DNA of 8,332 bases from Christensenella sp. (GTDB lineage: Bacteria > Bacillota > Clostridia > Christensenellales > Maliibacteriaceae), in NCBI GenBank assembly GCA_019420085.1, contig JAHZHV010000251.1, positions 1-8,332 on the forward strand, read 5' to 3'. Positions 1 to 6,477 of this stretch are shown piece by piece. The notes under the pieces are model-generated. The model ran no database searches. It saw only the letters and a list, made by a program, of their open reading frames with translations, and was not told the DNA's origin. The number at the start of each line of letters is the position of its first letter. Within the stretch, counting starts at the first letter, position 1. Made by a program: the position numbers and the translations under genes.

Positions 1-279
1 GCCATTGGCCTTTAAATTGATAACAGCTTTCTGCCGGCCGGCTTCCGTTTTAAACTCGGGGCAGCGAGCCGTGTGCAGAATTGTACCGCCATGTTGGGAG
101 ATACCGGTGACATCGCGTCTGCTCAAAACACGCATGTCCCCTTCAATCAATCCATTATACCCGCCTTTGACGCCATAAACCTGAATGCCATTGGCATATG
201 CAACTCGCACTACAGCACGGATTGCAGCATTCATTCCGGGTGCGTCACCGCCGCTTGTCAAAACACCGATGCGTTTCAT
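1..279 (-). CDS. pfkA: ATP-dependent 6-phosphofructokinase, N-terminal 93 residues (gene continues beyond window)
   Basis: This gene encodes the glycolytic enzyme that phosphorylates fructose-6-phosphate to fructose-1,6-bisphosphate in the cytoplasm. The visible part starts MKRIGVLTSGGDAPGMNAAI, the family signature, and continues through GGYNGL (39-44) and GGTILHTARCPEF (64-76). Residues equivalent to the known ATP-site positions G11, Y41, R72 and C73 are all present. R21 and R25, which belong to the ADP/PEP effector site in the well-studied bacterial enzymes, are also kept, so the enzyme is probably allosteric. The fructose-6-phosphate site and catalytic Asp lie outside the window, since the family is usually about 320 residues long. 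The ATG at 277-279 is supported by a purine-rich GGAAGGGGAG (284-293, read on the minus strand) and by the normal family N-terminus. It follows dnaE after 107 bases that contain its own promoter, so it can probably be expressed apart from the upstream genes. Confidence 0.97.
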   Translation of the reverse strand, partial: MKRIGVLTSGGDAPGMNAAIRAVVRVAYANGIQVYGVKGGYNGLIEGDMRVLSRRDVTGISQHGGTILHTARCPEFKTEAGRQKAVINLKANG

Positions 280-300
280 AAAACTCCCCTTCCGTCTTGC

Positions 301-335
301 TGATACATCGTTTCGCCATCTTCACCGATGTATCA
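301..335 (-). promoter_or_regulatory. Inverted repeat over the pfkA transcription start (candidate operator or 5' hairpin)
   Basis: Two perfect 10-base arms, TGATACATCG (301-310) and CGATGTATCA (326-335), flank a 15-base spacer. The right arm begins three bases downstream of the predicted -10 box, so the repeat covers the expected start of transcription and ends 7 bases before the ribosome binding site of pfkA. That placement suits a repressor operator. If transcription starts a few bases earlier than expected, it could instead form a stem at the 5' end of the mRNA. It is not followed by a T-run on either strand and does not look like a terminator. It does not resemble a catabolite (cre) consensus. 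The repeat itself is seen directly; its function is inferred. Confidence 0.6.
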
Positions 336-338
336 TTC

Positions 339-367
339 ATTATACCCGCTGACAAAGCATTTTTCCA
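339..367 (-). promoter_or_regulatory. Predicted sigma-70/sigma-A type promoter of pfkA
   Basis: Read on the minus strand, a perfect TATAAT (-10, positions 339-344) lies 17 bases downstream of TGGAAA (362-367), which matches four of six bases of the -35 consensus TTGACA. Transcription would start near 331-333, about 53 bases before the pfkA ATG. The promoter begins about 20 bases beyond the end of dnaE. I see no terminator hairpin between dnaE and this promoter, so read-through from the upstream genes remains possible. Confidence 0.65.
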
Positions 368-386
368 CAAAAAACCTACAAGATTT

Positions 387-3300
387 TTATGTCTGTATCC
401 ATTTGACCGAATCTTCGTCAAAAAAGGCATGCAATTCCTTCTGCAGCGATTCACATTTTTGGACATTGTATTCTTCGCTCATACGAAAGGTCGTTTTATC
501 CGGCTGAAAATACAGATAAACGGGTATATCGCCATGATGGCGCTGCAGTATTTCCTTAATCTGCCGCACCGGCGCATCCTTTTGCGATTGCCGCATGCGA
601 AGGTACAGTTTCTGCTTTACCGCAGACCTGCCCAGCGAACCTGCTTCCGGAGGAGAAAAAGAATCTGCAAGAATTTTTGCATCCTCGTCTTCGCGCTTAC
701 TGACACGGCCATGCACACACAGCACGGCATCTTGTGCCAGCAAAGACGCATATTGCTGATAAACACGCGGAAATACAATTACTTCAAGTTCGCCGACAAA
801 ATCCTCCATTTGAACAAACGCCATCATTGTGGAGGACTTGGTAATCTTTGTCTTTAAGCTGCTGATCAATCCGACAAACGTTACCTGCATGCCATCCTGC
901 ACAGCGGCATCGCCCATCTGATCCGGCATGGGTACATCCCCTTCTTCCGATTCCGCAGGCATCATATCGCTGCTTCGCACCGTATTTTGCGCAACCAGAC
1001 CGGCATAATCATCCAGCGGATGACCGCTGATATAAACACCGGTCATTTCCCGCTCATAGCTAAGCTTTTCCTGCTGCGTGTATTCCGGCACATCCGGCCA
1101 GTGCTCTGCCGTGACGTCGGGTAAAAAAACCTCATCCATGGCAAAAAGACTAACCTGTCCCGCAATATTCTTTTTCTTTTCATTTTGAATGCCGGACAAA
1201 ATGGCTTCATACCCAGCCGCCATACGCGAACGAGATACGCCAAAAGAATCGAAAGCCCCCGCCAGGATCAGCGACTCACAAAGCGCTTTGTTTACACAAT
1301 CCGCACTGACGCGACGGCAAAAATCCGCAAATCCAAGATATGGCCCGTTTTCTTCCCGTTCACGAACAATTTGCTCCACTGCAGAAACACCAACGCGTTT
1401 CACAGCCGCCAGGCCAAAGCGAATATTCTGCCCATCTGCGGTGAACTTTGCATAGCTCTTATTCACATCCGGCGGCAGGACGTCAATATGCATGCGCCGG
1501 GCCGCCTGGACATACAGTGCAACCTTATCGCGCGATGTCACAAAACTATTCAAAAGCGCCGTCATGAAGGCAACCGGATAATGCGCACGCAGATATGCCG
1601 TCTGATAAGCAACATGCGCATATGCTGCCGCATGAGATTTATTGAACGCATATTCGGCAAACGACGTCATTTCGTCAAAAACGCGTGCCGCTACATCCGC
1701 ATCGAATCCCATGCGCACAGCGCCGGGCACCTCAACCTTGCCGTTTTCTACCAACCCATGAATGAAAATGTCCCGTTCGCGCTGCATGACGTCGGCTTTC
1801 TTTTTTGCCATTGCACGACGTACCAGGTCACTGCGTCCGAGTGAATAGCCGGCCATATCTCGCACAATCTGCATGACCTGCTCCTGGTAAACCATACAGC
1901 CATATGTTACCGAAAGCGTCTTTTCAAGCACAGGCGCCGCATACCGCACGCTTTCAGGATGATACTTTCCCTGCACATAACGCGGAATGGAATCCATAGG
2001 ACCCGGGCGATACAAAGAAACGCCCGCCACCAGGTCCTCGAACGTACTGGGCTTCAGTTCCCGCAGGAACACACGCATTCCGGCACTTTCAAATTGGAAT
2101 ACACCATCCGTATCACCACGCGACATCAGTTCATATACAGCAGGATCATCCAGGCTGATGTGTTCCATATCCAGTGTCTGGCCTGTCTGCTGTTTTACAA
2201 TCTGTACCGCATCCCGAATTACCGTCAACGTCCGCAGGCCCAGAAAGTCCATTTTTAAAAGACCCAGCTGCTCGATTGTCGTCATAGGAAACTGCGTTGT
2301 AACAACGTTATCGTTTAATTGCAGCGGTACATACTGATTCAAAGGATCACGCGAAATTACAACGCCTGCGGCATGCGTGGAAGCATGTCGGGGCATGCCC
2401 TCCAAAGTGCGGGCAATTTCAAGCAAATGCACAACCTGTGCATCATTGTCGCGCATCTGGGCAAGCTGCGGATTCATGGACAGCGCTTTGTCAATCGTCA
2501 TCCCCAATTCAAATGGTACCGCCTTGGAAATGCGATCCACCTGTGCATAAGGCATGTTAAGCGCACGCCCCACATCACGAATGACAGCACGTGCAGCCAT
2601 CGTACCAAATGTAATAATCTGAGATACGCGATCTGCACCATATTTTCGTGTCACATAATCGATGACCTCCTGTCTTCTTTCATAACAGAAGTCAACATCA
2701 ATATCCGGCATGGTAATGCGTTCCGGATTTAAAAAGCGCTCAAACAGTAAATCGTAGCGCAGCGGATCAATCGTGGTAATATCCAGGCAGTATGCAACAA
2801 GCGACCCTGCTGCACTGCCGCGTCCGGGCCCTACAGCAATTCCATGATCTTTGGCATATTTAATAAAATCCCAGACGATTAAGAAATAATCGACAAATCC
2901 CATTTGCCGAATCGTGTCAAGTTCATAGGACAGACGCTTCAGCATGGAATCATCGATTTTTTCATATTTTCGCGTCATTCCCGCCTGGCACAAGTCCTCC
3001 AGATAAAAAAATGCATCCGTTCCTTCTGGAAGATCATATTTGGGCAATCGATACTTGCCAAATTCAAACGAAACGTTGCAGCGCTGCGCAATCTGCATCG
3101 TGTTTTCCACTGCTCCAGGGTATTGTGCAAAACGCCGCTTCATTTCTTCCGGCGAACGCAGATAAAACTCATCCGTCTCAAAACGCATGCGTTTTTCATC
3201 GTCCATCGTCTTGCCTGTTTGGATACAGAGCAGCACCTCGTGCGCTGCCGCATCTTCCCGGGCAATGTAATGCACGTCATTTGTCGCCACATAGTCAATG

Positions 3301-3887
3301 CCCGTTTCCCGATGCAGGCGATCCAAAAGCGCATTAACCTTTTTCTGTTCAATCAGTCCGGAATCCTGCAGCTCCAAAAAGAAGTTGCCATGTCCAAACA
3401 TTTCATCCAATTCCAATGCGAGCTTTTTGGCCTCTTCATAGGAACCATTGAGCAAAAGTCGCTGGATATCGCCACTCAGGCAGGCAGAGAGCCCGATCAG
3501 TCCTTCGCAATGTTCCTTCAACAGATTATAGTCAATGCGCGGGCGGTAATAATACCCGCGCGTAAACGCTTCGGAACAAAGATAAACAAGATTCCGATAT
3601 CCCGTCTGATTCTCACACAGCAAAATCAAATGGGCATAATCACGAAAGCGCGACGTCTTCTGATCCATGTCCTGCACAACATACATTTCACAGCCGATAA
3701 TGGGCCGGATTCCACGTTTTATGGCCTGTTGATAAAACTCAATCACACCATACATGACGCCGTGATCCGTAATTGCGATGGAATCCATGCCCATCTGTTG
3801 ACACGTATCAAGCAATCTGTCAATGCGGCAAGCGCCGTCCAGGAGACTATATTGTGTATGAACATGAAGATGTGCAAACTCAGACAA
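387..3887 (-). CDS. dnaE: DNA polymerase III subunit alpha (DnaE type)
   Basis: This 1166-residue C-family replicative polymerase extends DNA primers. In Bacillota such a DnaE normally works alongside PolC, which is not in this window. The domains in order are as follows. An N-terminal PHP domain (about 4-210) includes HLHVHT (6-11), TDHG (40-43), GCE (65-67) and TNDVHY (202-207). The polymerase core has GPGRGSAAGS (353-362), PDIDVDF (394-400) with catalytic D397 and D399, and KMDFLGLRTLT (545-555) with the third aspartate D547. A helix-hairpin-helix region lies near 800-860, a likely beta-clamp binding motif QVSLF is at 911-915, and an OB-fold is near 1000-1070. The length is normal for the family. 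The most likely start is TTG (3885-3887), 12 bases after AGGAGG; no ATG fits before HLHVHT. It follows the HPr-like gene by 26 bases, so the two are probably cotranscribed. Confidence 0.97.
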   Translation of the reverse strand: MSEFAHLHVHTQYSLLDGACRIDRLLDTCQQMGMDSIAITDHGVMYGVIEFYQQAIKRGIRPIIGCEMYVVQDMDQKTSRFRDYAHLILLCENQTGYRNLVYLCSEAFTRGYYYRPRIDYNLLKEHCEGLIGLSACLSGDIQRLLLNGSYEEAKKLALELDEMFGHGNFFLELQDSGLIEQKKVNALLDRLHRETGIDYVATNDVHYIAREDAAAHEVLLCIQTGKTMDDEKRMRFETDEFYLRSPEEMKRRFAQYPGAVENTMQIAQRCNVSFEFGKYRLPKYDLPEGTDAFFYLEDLCQAGMTRKYEKIDDSMLKRLSYELDTIRQMGFVDYFLIVWDFIKYAKDHGIAVGPGRGSAAGSLVAYCLDITTIDPLRYDLLFERFLNPERITMPDIDVDFCYERRQEVIDYVTRKYGADRVSQIITFGTMAARAVIRDVGRALNMPYAQVDRISKAVPFELGMTIDKALSMNPQLAQMRDNDAQVVHLLEIARTLEGMPRHASTHAAGVVISRDPLNQYVPLQLNDNVVTTQFPMTTIEQLGLLKMDFLGLRTLTVIRDAVQIVKQQTGQTLDMEHISLDDPAVYELMSRGDTDGVFQFESAGMRVFLRELKPSTFEDLVAGVSLYRPGPMDSIPRYVQGKYHPESVRYAAPVLEKTLSVTYGCMVYQEQVMQIVRDMAGYSLGRSDLVRRAMAKKKADVMQRERDIFIHGLVENGKVEVPGAVRMGFDADVAARVFDEMTSFAEYAFNKSHAAAYAHVAYQTAYLRAHYPVAFMTALLNSFVTSRDKVALYVQAARRMHIDVLPPDVNKSYAKFTADGQNIRFGLAAVKRVGVSAVEQIVREREENGPYLGFADFCRRVSADCVNKALCESLILAGAFDSFGVSRSRMAAGYEAILSGIQNEKKKNIAGQVSLFAMDEVFLPDVTAEHWPDVPEYTQQEKLSYEREMTGVYISGHPLDDYAGLVAQNTVRSSDMMPAESEEGDVPMPDQMGDAAVQDGMQVTFVGLISSLKTKITKSSTMMAFVQMEDFVGELEVIVFPRVYQQYASLLAQDAVLCVHGRVSKREDEDAKILADSFSPPEAGSLGRSAVKQKLYLRMRQSQKDAPVRQIKEILQRHHGDIPVYLYFQPDKTTFRMSEEYNVQKCESLQKELHAFFDEDSVKWIQT

Positions 3888-3899
3888 GATCGATTTTTT

Positions 3900-3905
3900 C
3901 CTCCT
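3900..3905 (-). promoter_or_regulatory. Shine-Dalgarno site that decides the dnaE TTG start
   Basis: On the minus strand a perfect AGGAGG ends 12 bases before a TTG codon that opens the frame as (M)SEFAHLHVHT, the normal length before the first PHP motif. The intervening in-frame codons (AAA, AAA, TCG, ATC) include no usual start, so TTG is the best choice even though the spacing is slightly long. Confidence 0.75.
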
Positions 3906-3913
3906 GCGAAAAC

Positions 3914-4168
3914 TTATTTTGCGTTCTCTTCCACAAGCGCAACGATCGCCTGCAAAGCCTTCTTTTCATCACGGCCATCACATACAACGGTAAGACTGAT
4001 TGGTGTATTCGGCTGTGCGATGGCTGCGATGCCCACAACGGACTTTGCATTAATCAGTCTGGAACCTTGGCGAAACATAATCTGCGAACGAAACTTCTCC
4101 GCAGTATTGGCCAGTAACGAGACAAAACCCGTATCCAAATTGGCAATGACGATATCCTGTTTTACCAT
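3914..4168 (-). CDS. HPr/Crh-like protein lacking the phospho-histidine loop
   Basis: This 84-residue protein has an HPr-family fold. The central stretch INAKSVVGIAAIA (39-51) matches the regulatory-serine region of HPr and Crh, making S43 the counterpart of Ser46. The end, with DEKKALQAIVALVEE (67-81), matches the last helix. The active-site loop is missing: HPr has TG-L-H-A-R-P and Crh has TG-L-Q-A-R-P, but here TG (13-14) runs into FVSLLANTAEKF. The best alignment shows a four-residue deletion that removes both His15 and Arg17. It therefore cannot act as a normal PTS phosphocarrier. It could be a regulator phosphorylated on Ser by HPr kinase, as Crh is in Bacillus, whose gene also lies directly after whiA. 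The ATG is preceded at 8 bases by GGAGGG. I see no frameshift that would restore the missing loop. No gene symbol is given because orthology to crh is not certain. Confidence 0.88.
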   Translation of the reverse strand: MVKQDIVIANLDTGFVSLLANTAEKFRSQIMFRQGSRLINAKSVVGIAAIAQPNTPISLTVVCDGRDEKKALQAIVALVEENAK

Positions 4169-4205
4169 AATCGTTTCCCTCCATCTTTTTTCGATTGTTT
4201 ATCCT

Positions 4206-4238
4206 GCAAAGCAACCAACATTGTTGCTTTTGCTTTGC
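4206..4238 (-). repeat. Nested inverted repeats between whiA and the HPr-like gene
   Basis: Perfect 9-base arms GCAAAGCAA (4206-4214) and TTGCTTTGC (4230-4238) enclose a 15-base loop. Inside lies a competing pair, GCAAC (4211-4215) with GTTGC (4223-4227), and a small palindrome CAACATTGTTG (4216-4226). On the minus strand the outer stem is followed by AGGATAAACA, not by a T-run, so it is not a standard intrinsic terminator. It lies 8 bases after the whiA stop codon and 37 bases before the HPr-like start. It could set the relative expression of the two genes by processing or partial termination, or be a protein-binding site. I saw no convincing promoter in this 78-base gap. Confidence 0.5.
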
Positions 4239-4246
4239 GAAATCAT

Positions 4247-5191
4247 TTATGCATCCTCACCGCCTAGTGCTTGGGCAAGCTGCACCAGCCGGCGCAATCG
4301 ATGATTAATTCCCGAACGACTGACATTGGACATTTGTGCAAGTTCGTCCAGAGAGGCCTCCGGATACTCCAGCCGCATTTCTGCGGTCTGCCGCACGCCA
4401 AGCGGCTGTCCGCGCAGTACTCCCTCCCGCTCCAGGAGCAAAATTGCACGGATCTGTTTTGCTGCCGCATCCGTCGTTTTCTTGATATTGGCGGTACTGC
4501 AATTTACGCTGCGGTTCACTTCGTTTTTTATTTCGCGCAGCATGCGCGCATCTTCCATATGCAGGTATGCGGCATGTGCGCCAATATGCGCCAGAAACTG
4601 CGCAATACATTCAAACTCTTTGACATAAACAACACTTCTTTCACGCCGCTGCGTCATATGTGCATTCCAGCCTGCCGAAAAGAATACATCACAAAGCTCA
4701 CTTGCCATCTGTGAAGTGTCCATTAGAAACTCAAGATGGTATCGTTTTTGCGGCGGAAATATGGTGCCACAGGCAAGAAATACCCCACGCAAATATGCAT
4801 CACGACAGCAGACGCGCTGCGGTACATAACCGATGCCTTCCTCAAAAGAAAGCGCATCCTGTGAATCGGCATGCAGCATACCGCAATCCAACAGCAACCG
4901 TTTTGCGTCTTGACCCGTTATGCTGATCTGCATACGCGCATGACGGTTCAGCTGCTCGCGCTCCACACGACGGATATCGCAATCAAACCCGTATACCTTT
5001 TGTATCAAAGACAAAATTCGTTGCGCAACCGGTTCCAGCGATGTACCCAGCGTCACATTCAGTCCCGCGCGGCTGATGCCGATCACGCCGCAAAAACGTG
5101 TTAATGCCAAAAGCTCCGCGCGGCGGCAGCAAGCACTCTTTACCGCAACACGTGCAGCCTCTATTTTGGTCTGTGAGGAAAACGATGCCAT
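4247..5191 (-). CDS. whiA: WhiA, DNA-binding protein with LAGLIDADG-like fold
   Basis: This 314-residue protein is close to the usual WhiA length. It begins MASFSSQTKIEAA with the paired cysteines CCRRAELLAL (21-30). The LAGLIDADG-like domain contains CCRDAYLRGVFLACGTI and YHLEF. IGAHAAYLHMEDARMLREIK leads into NEVNRSVNCSTANIKKT, a highly conserved WhiA block. The C-terminal helix-turn-helix has VSRSGINHRLRRL. The loop before this last motif is a few residues shorter than in typical Bacillota relatives. WhiA is a sporulation regulator in Streptomyces; in Bacillus it affects cell division and chromosome segregation and binds the nucleoid. The homing-endonuclease fold is not catalytic in this family. 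The ATG follows yvcK by only 5 bases, and its AGGAG lies 8 bases upstream within the end of yvcK, so translation is likely coupled. Confidence 0.96.
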   Translation of the reverse strand: MASFSSQTKIEAARVAVKSACCRRAELLALTRFCGVIGISRAGLNVTLGTSLEPVAQRILSLIQKVYGFDCDIRRVEREQLNRHARMQISITGQDAKRLLLDCGMLHADSQDALSFEEGIGYVPQRVCCRDAYLRGVFLACGTIFPPQKRYHLEFLMDTSQMASELCDVFFSAGWNAHMTQRRERSVVYVKEFECIAQFLAHIGAHAAYLHMEDARMLREIKNEVNRSVNCSTANIKKTTDAAAKQIRAILLLEREGVLRGQPLGVRQTAEMRLEYPEASLDELAQMSNVSRSGINHRLRRLVQLAQALGGEDA

Positions 5192-5196
5192 TTCAC

Positions 5197-6477
5197 CTAC
5201 TCCTGCTTTGCCTTTCGTAAAATGACGGAATCCATAAAACGCGTTTGACGATATACTTCCATCACCGCGTGTCCCAGTGCTTCAGCACTGTGGCGTACAT
5301 GCGCATCCTGCAAATCTACCAAATCATATGCAAAAACACGTACTCCCAGTGCTTCACAATCCTTCACATCATTTTCAACCATTTGCGCACCCATTTGTGC
5401 ATATCGTGAAAGGATCTCATCGGGAATATCCTGTCGCTTATTACACACAACGCTATGAATAACGCCGCGTCCGCCATGCGATAAAATCGCCTGCACATGA
5501 TCGCTGAGCTTATACCCGGATGTCTCTCCCGGCTGCGTCATAATATTGCAGACCAGTATTTTTGCTGCACGCGCCCGACGTACTTCCCGTGCAATATCGC
5601 CAACCAGAAGATTTGCGATCACACTGGTGTACAGGCTGCCCGGTCCAAAGACGATCAGATCTGCCTGCCGAATCGCGTCCAGCGCTTCATCCGTTGCATG
5701 ACACGCACGATCCAGCAAAAGACGCCGGATGCGCTGTCCGCGTCTTGCCGCTATCTGCGGAATCTGCGCTTCACCAAATACCCGACTTGCATCATCCAAC
5801 TCCGCGCATAAATTCACACTCTCCAGCGTTACAGGCAAAACTTCACCTTTAACCGCCAGTACATCGCTTGTATACCGGACCGCTTCAAGAAAACCACCCG
5901 TCACTTCGCTCATGGCAGCAAGATAAAGGTTGCCAAAGCTCTGTCCGCGCAGTTCACCCTCTCCAAAGCGATAGGAAAAAAGTGCTTGCAGCGTCGGTTC
6001 CGCGTCGGCAAGCGCCACAATACAATTTCGAATATCGCCCGGCGCAACAATGCCCATATCATGCCGCAATCTTCCGGTTCCACCGCCATTATCTGCAACC
6101 GTCACAATCGCAGTGATGTTGGATGTATACGCCTTCAGGCCGCGCAAAAGACTGGGCAAACCCGTTCCGCCGCCAATGGCAACAACACGCGGACCGCGCA
6201 TCAGGCGCCGCTGTTGTTCCATACGCCGCAATCCGTCCGCAATTCCCTGCGCCTGAGAAGCAGATTCCGCAAGCAAATGTGTCAATCCGGTATAAATCAG
6301 CCATGCCGCCGACAAAATTCCCACGCCAGCCAGCGCATACCATCCCATTGCAAGATCGTACTGGCCGCAATAAACAATCCAGCCAAGTGCAATGGCCAGC
6401 ACAAGCAATCCGACAATAAACGCTATAATACCGGATGTCCGTGACGAACGTTTTGCGTTTTTATGCGGGTTCTTCAT
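5197..6477 (-). CDS. yvcK: YvcK/GlmR (CofD-like) protein with an N-terminal membrane anchor
   Basis: This 426-residue protein belongs to the gluconeogenesis-factor family. In Bacillus, YvcK (GlmR) binds UDP-GlcNAc and stimulates GlmS, and it is needed for cell shape on gluconeogenic carbon. Two hydrophobic segments at about 16-36 and 45-69 form a hairpin anchor, followed by a charged linker (about 71-95) and the CofD-like domain. That domain has VVAIGGGTGLPSLLRGLK (98-115), a glycine-rich ADNGGGTGRLR (128-138), APGDIRNC (145-152), GPGSLYTSVIAN (278-289) and a YKLSDHV block. In most relatives the second motif reads ADDGGSSG and the fourth ends in IPN; here Asp is replaced by Asn130 and Pro by Ala288. 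The anchored long form is known in Clostridia, while Bacillus YvcK is shorter and soluble. The ATG overlaps the rapZ TGA as ATGA with only a weak AGGA upstream, so translation is probably coupled. Confidence 0.95.
   Translation of the reverse strand: MKNPHKNAKRSSRTSGIIAFIVGLLVLAIALGWIVYCGQYDLAMGWYALAGVGILSAAWLIYTGLTHLLAESASQAQGIADGLRRMEQQRRLMRGPRVVAIGGGTGLPSLLRGLKAYTSNITAIVTVADNGGGTGRLRHDMGIVAPGDIRNCIVALADAEPTLQALFSYRFGEGELRGQSFGNLYLAAMSEVTGGFLEAVRYTSDVLAVKGEVLPVTLESVNLCAELDDASRVFGEAQIPQIAARRGQRIRRLLLDRACHATDEALDAIRQADLIVFGPGSLYTSVIANLLVGDIAREVRRARAAKILVCNIMTQPGETSGYKLSDHVQAILSHGGRGVIHSVVCNKRQDIPDEILSRYAQMGAQMVENDVKDCEALGVRVFAYDLVDLQDAHVRHSAEALGHAVMEVYRQTRFMDSVILRKAKQE

Noticed and set aside
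153..164. Second copy of a 12-base string, CATTATACCCGC, also present at 338-349 around the pfkA -10 box
   Set aside because: The copy at 153-164 lies inside pfkA and encodes the conserved GGYNGL segment; it lacks a -35 and is most simply a coincidence.
301..335. Reading the pfkA inverted repeat as a dnaE terminator
   Set aside because: No T-run follows either arm on the minus strand and it sits downstream of a strong -10 box, so an operator or 5' hairpin is more likely.
3914..4168. HPr-like gene as a sequencing-error version of a normal ptsH
   Set aside because: The frame is intact from a good ribosome binding site to the stop, and the other frames around the missing loop do not encode His-Ala-Arg-Pro, so a simple indel error does not explain it.
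2904..4304. Long open frame on the plus strand (466 codons) running opposite dnaE, the HPr-like gene and the end of whiA
   Set aside because: It crosses three well-supported minus-strand genes and their gaps, has no recognisable domain, and its residues (rich in His, Arg, Cys, Ile, Phe) are typical of an antisense shadow.
5275..5290. Short hairpin CAGTGC-TTCA-GCACTG near the 3' end of yvcK
   Set aside because: It lies in coding sequence, has only a 6-base stem and no T-run, and a similar string nearby (5345-5356) also just encodes Glu-Ala-Leu-Gly.
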